64,000 nt of DNA from GAS188 sp963713805 (GTDB lineage: Bacteria > Pseudomonadota > Alphaproteobacteria > Rhizobiales > Beijerinckiaceae), in assembly GCA_963713805.1 (NCBI GenBank), contig CAVQNF010000024.1, positions 1-64,000 on the forward strand. The letters run 5' to 3'. Each line of letters opens with the position of its first letter. Position 1 is the stretch's first letter. Below, piece by piece: positions 1-7,841 of this stretch. The translations under genes and the position numbers were made by a program. The notes below the pieces were generated by a model, which searched no databases, was not told the DNA's origin, and worked only from the letters and a program-made list of their open reading frames with translations.

Positions 1-1470
1 ATTCGATTCACACATTTTTTGGTCCGAGTTGATGGCCGTATTTGATGAGCTGAAAATCCTGCAGCCCCAGGCGCATGACCTTTGGACCCGGTTTTCCGTA
101 GTATCCATCCCAGGCTCCGAGGCGGGCGATGACCCAGGCAGCGTAGGCAAGCGTGCCCTTGGCGTGGGGGTTCTTCTGACGCTGCGTCTTGCCTTCGAGC
201 TGACACGAAAGAGCCTCCAGGAGGGAGCGGTCAGCAGGATCGAAGGCCTCCTCGAGCATTTGATCGGTCGTGCCGTCGCGAGCCCGCACCAATTGTAAGA
301 CGGTAACGCCGGCAATCGCTACGGCGCCGACCAAGCGCGTCATAGCATTGGGGTCTTCGATCTCCGCAGCTTCGATGTCGAATCCAGCCGTCTTCAGGGT
401 ACGGAAATAATCCTCGATGATCCAGCGCCGACGGTAGAAGTCGAGCACCATGCGGGCCATGCTCGGGCTGTCGATCGTATGGGTAGTGATCAGTCGCCAA
501 TGGATCGGCTCGCCCTGCTCCGGCATCGTCGTCTCCCTGATGTCCAGGAGCGTCAAGGGAATAGTCTTCGGCAGGTCGGGCGCAGCGCCATTCTTTGGGC
601 TACGCACCAGGACAGGAGCATAGCGAAGCGCGAGCTCTGCACTGCGCTGCTTGCGGCCTGGCGCAGCCGGGATGGTCACCACGAAACGAGCTTGTTCAGG
701 CAGATCGTCAGACATGGCAAACAGCGATGTGGTTTGTCCCGTCGCCGTCTTGATCAGACGGTTCTGCGCGGCCCGCGTGAGCAAATGGACATTGGCCGGA
801 CGCCGAGCAAATTCCTCGTAAATATCGCTTTCCCGGTCGGCGACGACCGTGATCCGCGCCGCCTCGTGCAGCACTTGAGAGGCACTGAACATGCCATCCA
901 GCCAGCGCTGCGATTCCTTGGCCGCCGTCCGCCTCTGCGTGCGTGGCGTGACCTTGCTGCCAGTGTGGCGATTACGCACGCTCACGTCGATCGGGCCGAG
1001 TAGTGCCCCCGTCAGAGCATCAACAGCCAAAACGGCGTGCAGCAGTAGACCGCCTGTGCCTCCGCCGCGTCCGATCGGGCCAAATCCTCGCGCCCGCGCT
1101 TCCTTGCCTCCAAACACCAGCTCGCTGCTGTCCTGGATCGCCAGCACATCGCGCCCCGCAACCAAGCCTGCGGTTCGCGCCGCGGCCGTCTTGGCCATCT
1201 CGGCGACCGTCACTGCCCCGTTATACAGAAAGCGGGAGAACTGTATCTGGCGCGCCCGATTGCCCTGGGCCAAGCGGCGTATGCACGATCCCGGCCGCGC
1301 CAGCAGCGCCGCCTGCAAAAAGGCCCCCCTTTTTCCAGGCGACGGTCCCCAAACCGTCCCAGCCCAGCCGTCTCGCAAACCAAGGTCATCGAAGCTCTCC
1401 TGCGAATCATTCAGCATCACGGAATCAGCCTTTACCCATTGGCGCAATCGAGATGTGTGCACATGACAGC
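1..1470 (-). mobile_element. IS4-family (Tn5/IS50-like) insertion sequence, left end beyond the window
   Basis: The element consists of the transposase gene and short flanks. Its right tip probably lies near base 1470, where the minus strand reads CTGTCATGTGCACACAT. Near base 9 the window contains a matching CACACAT in the opposite orientation, which suggests terminal inverted repeats with the left tip just before the window. I cannot define the target duplication. A partial palindromic repeat abuts the right tip, so the element may have inserted into repeat DNA. Confidence 0.55.
8..1417 (-). CDS. IS4-family transposase
   Basis: A DDE transposase of the IS4 group (Tn5/IS50-like) that cuts and pastes its own element. 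Counting from the ATG at 1417 (469 residues), the catalytic acids sit at about D96 (IQDSSE) and D194 (VADRESD). The diagnostic YREK signature, Y-2-R-3-E-6-K, is perfect at Y328, R331, E335 and K342 (FYRRRWIIEDYFRTLK). The frame stays open upstream to 1531, but that extension leaves the IS and enters an IS110-type fragment, so I prefer 1417. No frameshift is visible, so the gene may be functional. Confidence 0.9.
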   Translation of the reverse strand: MLNDSQESFDDLGLRDGWAGTVWGPSPGKRGAFLQAALLARPGSCIRRLAQGNRARQIQFSRFLYNGAVTVAEMAKTAAARTAGLVAGRDVLAIQDSSELVFGGKEARARGFGPIGRGGGTGGLLLHAVLAVDALTGALLGPIDVSVRNRHTGSKVTPRTQRRTAAKESQRWLDGMFSASQVLHEAARITVVADRESDIYEEFARRPANVHLLTRAAQNRLIKTATGQTTSLFAMSDDLPEQARFVVTIPAAPGRKQRSAELALRYAPVLVRSPKNGAAPDLPKTIPLTLLDIRETTMPEQGEPIHWRLITTHTIDSPSMARMVLDFYRRRWIIEDYFRTLKTAGFDIEAAEIEDPNAMTRLVGAVAIAGVTVLQLVRARDGTTDQMLEEAFDPADRSLLEALSCQLEGKTQRQKNPHAKGTLAYAAWVIARLGAWDGYYGKPGPKVMRLGLQDFQLIKYGHQLGPKNV

Positions 1471-1529
1471 GCGGAGCGGGAGCAATTCGGTGGTGGCCCG
1501 AGCTAGCAACAACGTTCGATGGAGAGGTC

Positions 1530-1654
1530 ATGACTGCTGATATCGAAGACTATGGCGGCCTGGATTGGGGCAGCCAAAATCACCGCGCCTGTCTCGTCGA
1601 TCGAGCCGGCAAGGTGGTTGGCGAATACGATGTGTCGCACACCGGGGGCGCCCT
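1530..1654 (+). pseudogene. IS110-family transposase, N-terminal fragment (copy A)
   Basis: About 41 residues resemble the start of an IS110-type DEDD transposase: a G-L-D-W-G start of the first acidic motif followed by HRACLVDRAGKVVGE. The ATG is preceded by a GGAGAGG ribosome-binding site. Similarity stops where a palindromic repeat begins at 1655. The rest of the transposase is not in the window. Confidence 0.6.
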
Positions 1655-1713
1655 TCCTTCTCCCGCGCTCTTCGCGCGGGAGAAGGTGCCTCGCGAAGCG
1701 AGGCGGATGAGGG
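1655..1713. repeat. REP-like palindromic repeat, left arm of unit A
   Basis: Two adjacent hairpins: CCTTCTCCCGCG / CGCGGGAGAAGG around a 5-base loop, then CCTCGC-GAA-GCGAGG, then GGATGAGGG. The same composite occurs inverted at 1971-2024. Composite palindromes built on CCTCATCC...CTTCTCCC are, from memory, common dispersed repeats in alphaproteobacterial genomes. Confidence 0.75.
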
Positions 1714-1728
1714 AAAATTGCGCGGAGC

Positions 1729-1926
1729 CTATGATTGGGAACGGGCTCCGTCCCGCAGGATCGCAGCGCGGATGTGGCCCAGCACAATATCCCCTCCGCC
1801 AATGATAAGATCGTTCGGAAAGCGCAGCACCCTGTAGCCTTGCTCGGTCAGCTCGGCGTCGCGGCGGGCATCGTATTGCTTCTGCCTTGGATCGTCATGA
1901 GGAGCCCCGTCGGAATGTCTTCGCAT
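1729..1926 (-). pseudogene. DUF559 endonuclease-like domain fragment (copy A)
   Basis: The 65-residue minus-strand frame contains RRDAELTEQGYRVLRFPNDLI, cited here as its key motif. This matches the C-terminal half of DUF559 (Vsr-like PD-(D/E)XK) proteins, whose usual motif is R-D-x-x-L-x-x-x-G-Y-x-V-L-R-F-x-N-x-x. Full-length members are about 110-130 residues. The N-terminal half, with the first catalytic acid, is missing or scrambled. It lies between two inverted palindromic repeats. Confidence 0.6.
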
Positions 1927-1970
1927 GCTTCGTGTTCGCTCGGATCGAGGCTCGACCTAAATTTCCAGCG

Positions 1971-2024
1971 CCCTCATCCGACCTCGCTTCGCGAGGCCAC
2001 CTTCTCCCGCAGAGCGGGAGAAGG
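1971..2024. repeat. REP-like palindromic repeat, right arm of unit A
   Basis: CCCTCATCCG, then CCTCGC-TTC-GCGAGG, then CCTTCTCCCGC-AGA-GCGGGAGAAGG. This is the reverse complement, with small changes, of the repeat at 1655-1713, so the two bracket the DUF559 fragment as long inverted repeats. Confidence 0.75.
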
Positions 2025-2069
2025 ATTCGGCGGTGGCCCGAGCTAGCAACAACGTTCGATGGAGAGGTC

Positions 2070-2194
2070 ATGACTGCTGATATCGAAGACTATGGCGGCC
2101 TCGATTGGGGCAGCCAAAATCACCGCGCCTGTCTCGTCGATCGAGCCGGCAAGGTGGTTGGCGAACACGATGTGTCGCACACCGGGGGCGCCCT
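2070..2194 (+). pseudogene. IS110-family transposase, N-terminal fragment (copy B)
   Basis: This is the second copy of the fragment at 1530, with the same ribosome-binding site and the same end point at a palindromic repeat. One visible coding change is a tyrosine to histidine in VVGE(Y/H)DVSH. Confidence 0.6.
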
Positions 2195-2255
2195 TCCTTC
2201 TCCCGCGCTCTTCGCGCGGGAGAAGGTGGCCTCGCGAAGCGAGGTCGGATGAGGG
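2195..2255. repeat. REP-like palindromic repeat, left arm of unit B
   Basis: This has the same two-hairpin composite as 1655-1713, with two extra bases (GGCCTCGC and GAGGTCGG). That makes it closer to the full inverted partner downstream. Confidence 0.75.
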
Positions 2256-2270
2256 AAAATTGCGCAAAGC

Positions 2271-2468
2271 CTATGATTGGGAACGGGCTCCGTCCCGCAG
2301 GATCGCAGCGCGGATGTGGCCCGGCACAATATCCCCTCCGCCAATAATAAGATCATTCGGAAAGCGCAGCACCCTGTAGCCTTGCTCGGTCAGCTCGGCG
2401 TCGCGGCGGGCATCGTATTGTTTCTGCCTTGGATCGTCATGAGGAGCCCCGTCGGAATGTCTTCGCAT
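2271..2468 (-). pseudogene. DUF559 endonuclease-like domain fragment (copy B)
   Basis: This is the second copy of the 1729-1926 fragment, almost identical (GDIVPGH in place of GDIVLGH). The same part of the family is missing. Both copies keep an open frame, but neither has a complete nuclease fold. Confidence 0.6.
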
Positions 2469-2512
2469 GCTTTGTGTTCGCTCGGATCGAGGCTCGACCT
2501 AAATTCCCAGCG

Positions 2513-2566
2513 CCCTCATCCGACCTCGCTTCGCGAGGCCACCTTCTCCCGCAGAGCGGGAGAAGG
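2513..2566. repeat. REP-like palindromic repeat, right arm of unit B
   Basis: This matches 1971-2024. Only 13 bases separate it from the stop codon of the minus-strand autotransporter gene at 2580, so it may also act as that transcript's 3' hairpin. Confidence 0.7.
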
Positions 2567-2579
2567 ATTCGCGGTGGGG

Positions 2580-4415
2580 CTAAAACCGCAGCTTGAGCCC
2601 ACCGGAGATCGAATGCTCCTGCACGCGGGAGCCGAGGCGGCCGTCGTAATCGACGAAGACCTTGGCGTCGGGCGAAAGCTCCATGCTGAAGCCTGCGCCC
2701 ACGAGCGCGGCGTCGCGGCCGAAGGCGATGCCGGTCGCCGAGAAGCCGCTTCCCGCAACGCCGACGAGCGACGCCGTGATCTTTTGCGAGGCGTCGAGGA
2801 ATTCGTGGTTCCAGCCGAGGCGAAGCTCGGGAATGAGCGTGCCGTAAGTCCCCGTCGCGATGCGCGAGGTGAGGCGAACGCCGAGCGTCGTCTGGAAGGA
2901 GTTCGCGTCCGTCGCGTTCACCGAAAGCGCGCCGAAGCCGCCCGTCTCGCTGAAGCCTTGAAGATGCGCGTTCACGTAATCGAGCGCCGCGTAGGGCGTG
3001 ACGGAGACATTCACGCCCGCGGCCGGAACTCCCCAATGATAGCCGGCCTCCGCATGGCCCTGATAGCTTTGGCCTGAAGGCGAGGAGGTCGCGTCACCCG
3101 GAAGGCCGAAGGGGGTGAGAAGCCGCGAGGTGCCGAACTCGTTGAAGCTCACGACGACGCTTCCCAAGGCGTACCACGGCCCACCCGTCCAGCCGGCGTA
3201 AGCCGCGCCTCTGGTACGAATTCACATTGGTGCTCGAGCCGTCCTTGAACTTCGCCGAGGATGCCACGTAAGTCGCAGCGACACCCGCCACGATGCCGTT
3301 GTCGAGGCGCCAATCGACGCCGGCGATGAGCGGGGCCGCGCGGTTGATGTCGTAACCGACGCCGGTGCCCGAGGCCGTCGCGCTGCCGAACTGATCCGCG
3401 CCGCGTGCCCAGATGTTGGCGTTGCCGAAGGAGAAGGTCGGCTGGCTTACCGGACCTTTCGAGATGGCCGGAGCCGGGCCGCTCGGCACCCACTCGCCAA
3501 GCGCGCCGCCATTCGCGACGAGCCGGTCCTGGATGGCTTGCGTGAGCACGCGCGGCGCATCGATGCCGAGGCGCGAATCTTGCGTGAGGTCCTGCGCGCT
3601 CCCCGCGAGGGCCGCGAAATTGAGAGCTAATGTCGCGTCGAGCGCGTTCGGGGTCACAACATCGGGCGACACGCTCGCCGTGAAGAATGGGTTGGTCGTG
3701 ATGACGCTCGCGAAGCTGCCCGAGAGCGGTGGGTCCGCCGCGATGATGTTACGGTAGGTCTGCGTCACCGCGAAGCCGAAGAGGGAACCTTGCGGCTATT
3801 GGCGATGCCGCCGGAGACAGTGCTGTTCTGAACGGAAATGCCGGTGGCGTTGGCGTTCCCGCCGATCGCATTGATCGTGCCAGTATTGGTGATGCCGCCG
3901 GAGACGGTGCTGCCGACGGAGACGGTGCTGTTGTTCTGAACGAGAATACCGATGGCTCGACTCCCGCGCTGGACGTTGTTGGTCCCACCGTTAGCCGTAA
4001 TCGTGCCACCATTGGTGATGCCGCCCGAGACGGTGCTTCCGGTGACTACAATTCCAGTGCCGAAATTGCTGTTCGCTCCATTGGCGGTGATCGTGCCCGT
4101 ATTGGTGATGCCGCCGCCGATCGTGCTGTTGGTCACCGCGAGCGCCGCTGTGTTGGTGCCGACCAGCGTCCCCGGGCTGATCGTCCCCGCGTTGGTCACC
4201 GCGCCCGTGACGGTCGAGCCGTTGATCACGATCGAGGTGGTGGCGTTGCCGGCGGGGTTCGTGACCGTGGCGACGGTCTGGTTCGTGATCGTCTGCCCCG
4301 CCTTCGCGGGCGCCGCGAGAAGCAGCGCCGCGATCGAGGTGCCGGCGAGCAACGAGGAGGCGGCGAGGCGCAAGATGCGGCCACGGCTTTTCGGGTCGAG
4401 CGGCAAATTTGGCAT
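2580..4415 (-). CDS. Autotransporter (type V secretion) with repetitive passenger; two frameshifts
   Basis: A surface or secreted protein of about 611 residues. From the ATG at 4415 (AAAGGGG ribosome-binding site): a signal peptide with hydrophobic core LAASSLLAGTSIAALLLAAP and cleavage near AKA-G; a passenger of short Ser/Thr/Gly-rich repeats of the type TVSGGITNTGTI; a linker; and a C-terminal beta-barrel ending in K-L-R-F, the usual terminal aromatic outer-membrane signal. Two single-base breaks split it: one missing base near 3790 and one extra near 3215 (in CAGAGG, restoring NSYQ...GAAYAGWTG). They cancel, so the total length is a multiple of three. No passenger function is recognisable. 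Confidence 0.75.
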
Positions 4416-4576
4416 CAGAAGCCCCTTTCGAGTTCGAGCACACGAGCGTTCCACTCTTGGACTCAATTAGATGAGGGGCCTCGCGACGTAAAGCCAAATG
4501 CTAATTGTACGTAAAATTTTCCAAACGGGCCGCCCGCCTCGCCCGGCGAACCGATTTGCCCCTGGCCCCCACCTCC

Positions 4577-4668
4577 GCTCTTTCCCGCGAAAGCGGGAAC
4601 CCAGACTTCCATGCAAGCCAGATCCCACGGGAAGGCCTGGTTTCCCGCCTTCGCGGGAATGAGCGGAA
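4577..4668. repeat. Inverted pair of palindromic intergenic repeats
   Basis: Two hairpins face each other: TTTCCCGCGAAAGCGGGAA followed by CCCAGACTT at 4580-4608, and CCTGG then TTTCCCGCCTTCGCGGGAA at 4638-4664. This is the widespread ATTCCCGCGAAAGCGGGAATCCAG-type intergenic repeat, arranged head to head. It lies between ureG and the autotransporter and could work as a transcript 3' end for ureG. Confidence 0.7.
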
Positions 4669-4692
4669 ACGGAGTCGCCTTACGCCACGCAA

Positions 4693-5323
4693 TCAAGCCG
4701 CCTTCGCGAGGCCGCCGCGCCGTTCGATGAAGCCGGCGATCTCCTGCGCCCCGTGGCCCTTGCGCAATTCGGTGAAGACGAACGGCTTTTGCCCGCGCAT
4801 GCGACGCGAAATCCCGCTCCATGACCGCGAGATCGGCGCCGACATGAGGGGCGAGATCGATCTTGTTGATGACGAGGAGGTCGGAGCGTGTGATGCCCGG
4901 GCCACCCTTCCTCGGGATCTTCTCGCCTTGCGCCACGTCGATGACATAGATCGTGAGATCGGCGAGCTCGGGCGAGAATGTCGCCGCGAGATTGTCGCCG
5001 CCCAATTCGATCAAGATGAGATCGAGCCCCGGAAACCGCCGCTTCATCTCCTCGATCGCGGCAAGGTTGATCGAGCAATCCTCGCGGATGGCCGTATGCG
5101 GGCAGCCGCCGGTCTCGACGCCCATGATGCGGTCGAGCGACAAGGCCTGGGCGCGCGCCAGGATCTCGGCATCCTCCTTGGTATAGATGTCGTTCGTGAT
5201 GGCGGCGATTTCGTAGCGCTCGCGCAATCGCTTGCACAAATGCTCCATCAGCGCGGTCTTGCCTGAGCCGACCGGTCCGCCGATGCCGACCCGCAAGGGG
5301 CCATGAGGAGAGGAAGAGGACAT
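4693..5323 (-). CDS. ureG: Urease accessory protein UreG (GTPase); one frameshift
   Basis: A SIMIBI-class GTPase that delivers nickel to urease with UreE, UreF and UreH. The P-loop is GGPVGSGKT (residues 15-23). The other family motifs are TNDIYTKEDAE, VETGGCPHTAIREDCS (the CPH metal-binding motif) and, as the guanine-specificity motif, NKID in LLVINKIDLAPHVGADL. An extra base at about 4802-4807 breaks the frame after MERDF. Reading past it gives MRGQKPFVFTELRKGHGAQEI, the expected C-terminal helix, and the stop at 4693. Corrected length is 209 residues, normal for UreG. It is the last gene of the ureE-dehydratase-ureF-ureG run. Confidence 0.92.
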
Positions 5324-5401
5324 TCGCGAGGGCTCCCGGATGAGGCGCGATCAGGAAAAGCAAGGCTCATGCCGTGGGCGTCCGCCGGCATGATGAATTC
5401 A

Positions 5402-6091
5402 TCACGAACGAAACAACCGCGTATACTGGGTTTCGTGCCGAAGCGAGGCAATATCCGAGCGAAATGTCGCGGCCCCGAGATCCTCGAGATTCGCACGGGC
5501 GGCCAGCGCCGCCGCTCCGCGCGCCGGTTTCGCGAGGGAAGCGATGATTTTTTGCGCTTCCGTCTGACCGACCGTGCCGAGCCGCACCGCGGCCGAAACG
5601 AGGTTGGAGCCAGATTGCAACGCGTAAGCCGCAAGCGAGGGCGAAAGCTTCAAGCCATGCGCGAAGAGCGCGGCCCCAAAGGCGACCGGGTAGGCGATTT
5701 CGGCCGAGGGGTCGAGGATGATGTCGTCCAGCATCGGGCTCGGCCAGGCCGCGCGCAGCGTATCCATGAAGGAGCGGCCTTGCTGGGTGGTCTCGAGGTG
5801 GCGCTCCCTCGAAGGCGAAAGCGCGAGGGCGAGCTCGGAAACCTGTCGGAAACGATCCTGGTCGCCCGCTCCGAGGGAATTTGCCGAGCAGGCGGCGAGA
5901 ATGAGATCGGTGCGAATCGATCCATGCCGCATCAGCTCCAGGACCCAGGCGAGAAGCGTCGTCCCGTCGCGCACATCCCCATCCGCGACCACCCTCTCGA
6001 GGCCATGGCTATAAGCGAAGGCGCCGGTCGGAAAGGACGGCGAAAGCCAGGAAAAGAGCGCAAGATGGCGGCTGTTCGGGCTGCTTTTCAT
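5402..6091 (-). CDS. ureF: Urease accessory protein UreF
   Basis: An all-helical nickel-insertion chaperone that bridges UreH/UreD and UreG on the urease apoenzyme. The family signature FSWLSPSFPTGAFAYSHGLE is at about residues 14-33. The C-terminus is a normal UreF end. I start at the ATG at 6091 because its codon overlaps the TGA of the upstream dehydratase gene (ATGA, 6088-6091), which indicates translational coupling. The frame is open further upstream, but only as a shadow of that gene. Length is 229 residues. The stop is 78 bases before ureG. Confidence 0.92.
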   Translation of the reverse strand: MKSSPNSRHLALFSWLSPSFPTGAFAYSHGLERVVADGDVRDGTTLLAWVLELMRHGSIRTDLILAACSANSLGAGDQDRFRQVSELALALSPSRERHLETTQQGRSFMDTLRAAWPSPMLDDIILDPSAEIAYPVAFGAALFAHGLKLSPSLAAYALQSGSNLVSAAVRLGTVGQTEAQKIIASLAKPARGAAALAARANLEDLGAATFRSDIASLRHETQYTRLFRS

Positions 6092-7050
6092 GGCGACGGA
6101 ACGATCGTCGCCAATCTTTCGAGGTCGATATTTCCCCCGCAGATCGCGAGCACGACCTTGTCTTTCGTGGTGAAGCCCCAATCCCTGCGCCGGCGAAACC
6201 CGGCGAGCGGGGCCGCTCCCGCGCCTTCGGCCAAGAGCTTGCACCGCGACAACAGGAAGCGGATCGCGTCCGCGATCTCGTCCTCGGTGACCAGGATCAC
6301 CTCCTCGACCTCCTCACGGATGATCGGCAGGCATGACTTGCCGACGATGGGCGGCGCGAGACCATCGGCCAATGTCTTGCCGTTCATGACCTGGACGGGA
6401 TGACCCTCGCGCAGCGCCTGTGTGGCGCATGAGGCAAGCTCGGGTTCCACACCGAAGATGCGCGCCGAGCTCTTCGACGCGCGAAGCGCCATCGCAAGGC
6501 CGCCGACCAGCCCGCCGCCACCGATGCCGCAGAAGATCGCCGCGACGTCCGGCACATCCTCCAGGATCTCGAGGCCGAGCGAAGCGTGCCCCTCCATCAG
6601 GGCTGCGTCGTCATAGGACGGCACATAGACGAGCCCTTGCGCCTCGACCTCCGCCATGCATCGCGCAAAGGTTTCGGCGGCGTTCTTGCCGTCAAGGATG
6701 ACCTCGCCGCCATAGCCCCTCGTCGCCGCGATCTTCGCGGGGCTCGCGGCTTCGGGCATCGCGATCACCGCGCGCGTGCCGACGATGCGCGCCGCGTAGG
6801 CGAGCCCCTGCGCCGCGTTGCCGGCCGAGAAGGTGATCACGCCTCTGCGAAGATCGGCTTCCTTCATCGTGAGCAGGCGATTGAGCATGCCGCGCGGCTT
6901 GAACGAGCCGACCTTCTGGAACAGCTCGGCCTTGAGGAAGACATTGCAGCCCATCTCGTCCGAAAGGGTCGACGACTTGAAGAGCGGCGTCCTGGTCACA
7001 TGGGCGCGGATGCGCTCATGAGCCGCCTGAAGGCGCGTCAAATCATGCAT
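6088..7050 (-). CDS. Threonine/serine dehydratase-like PLP enzyme embedded in the urease accessory operon
   Basis: A fold-type II PLP enzyme of the threonine ammonia-lyase / serine dehydratase / serine racemase family, about 320 residues. The PLP lysine lies in KVGSFKPRG (about residue 50), followed by the substrate loop TFSAGNAAQGLAYAA and the phosphate-binding GIGGGGLVGG. There is no C-terminal ACT domain, so it looks like the short catabolic type rather than feedback-regulated IlvA. The start at 7050 has a GAGGGA site. The frame is continuous with ureE upstream, with no intervening stop. The stop overlaps the ureF start. Substrate (threonine, serine or other) cannot be settled from sequence. 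Confidence 0.85.
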   Translation of the reverse strand: MHDLTRLQAAHERIRAHVTRTPLFKSSTLSDEMGCNVFLKAELFQKVGSFKPRGMLNRLLTMKEADLRRGVITFSAGNAAQGLAYAARIVGTRAVIAMPEAASPAKIAATRGYGGEVILDGKNAAETFARCMAEVEAQGLVYVPSYDDAALMEGHASLGLEILEDVPDVAAIFCGIGGGGLVGGLAMALRASKSSARIFGVEPELASCATQALREGHPVQVMNGKTLADGLAPPIVGKSCLPIIREEVEEVILVTEDEIADAIRFLLSRCKLLAEGAGAAPLAGFRRRRDWGFTTKDKVVLAICGGNIDLERLATIVPSP

Positions 7051-7674
7051 CTCGATTCCCTCATCGGCGTTGTTCTCGTGAAATAGCCCGATCAACGGCC
7101 CGGTGGACGGCGCGCGTCCGGCGACGTCTCGTCGCCGGCTTGGACGGCGTGACGGCGTTCGCTCCTGCGCGGCATCGCCATCGGCGTTCGAATCGGGGTC
7201 GGAAGGATGCTCGTGATCATGGCGGGCGTGGCCATGCTCGTAGGCGCCGCGCTCCGGTCGGAAGGGGCGCGTCACGGAACGCGTGGCGAGGCCGAGACCG
7301 CGCAGCATCCCGACGAGGACATGATCCGTCGCGACATAGATCGCTTCGCCGGTGATCTCGGCGGGTGTGTGCCGATTGCCCAAATGCCAGGCGGCGCGCA
7401 AGAGCCGCGCCGGATTGTCGGACGCGATCTCGACGAGCTCTTCGGGCGCGGCGACCACGCGCACGAGGCGCCCATCGTCGAGCTTCAGCGCGTCGCCGTC
7501 CTCGAGCCGCTCGGGCTTCTCGAGATCGAGCAGAACCTCGAGCCCGCGGGCGCAAGAGAGCACCGCGCGGCGGCGATATCGATCTTCATGATCGAGCGTG
7601 ACCGTGTCCACGACCTGATCGGCCTTCACCGCCACGGAACGGGTGATCGAGCTCGCACGGATCGGCGGTCCCAT
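7051..7674 (-). CDS. ureE: Urease accessory protein UreE (metallochaperone), no in-frame stop before the dehydratase
   Basis: UreE binds nickel and passes it to UreG. The N-terminal domain (SVAVKADQVVDTVTLDHEDRYRRR) and the C-terminal domain (LLRAAWHLGNRHTPAEI...) are both recognisable. GNRHTP is the conserved nickel-site histidine region, followed by a His-rich tail (EHGHARHDHEH). I use the ATG at 7674 with GGGAGCG upstream; an earlier TTG at 7695 is less likely. After the His tail the frame runs on through low-complexity Arg-rich codons into the dehydratase. This may be a real fusion or a lost stop caused by a one-base error. In the +1 frame a TGA lies near 7096, shortly before the dehydratase ribosome-binding site. 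Confidence 0.85.
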
Positions 7675-7841
7675 CGTGTCTTCGCTCCCGAACAAGCTCG
7701 CGCAAAACGGTAGGTTCGCCCGCCCGACCGGTCAAGACTGCGCATCGCAGATCGGACATGGAGGGCGATCGTCGGATTCCATGTCTGCGGCGTTCGTCTC
7801 GGATGGGTGCGATTGCGACGGTGACAGAAGGCTTTACGTCC

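Larger units (their letters stand above)
1471..2570. repeat. Tandem duplication of a ~540-bp mosaic unit
   Basis: The sequence starting at 1501 reappears at 2041 with only scattered substitutions and a two-base length difference. Unit A runs about 1471-2010, unit B about 2011-2552, and a short third start ends near 2570. Each unit contains an IS110-type gene start, a palindromic repeat, a DUF559 gene fragment and the same palindromic repeat inverted. The near identity implies a recent duplication, probably by recombination between the palindromic repeats at the unit ends. Confidence 0.85.
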
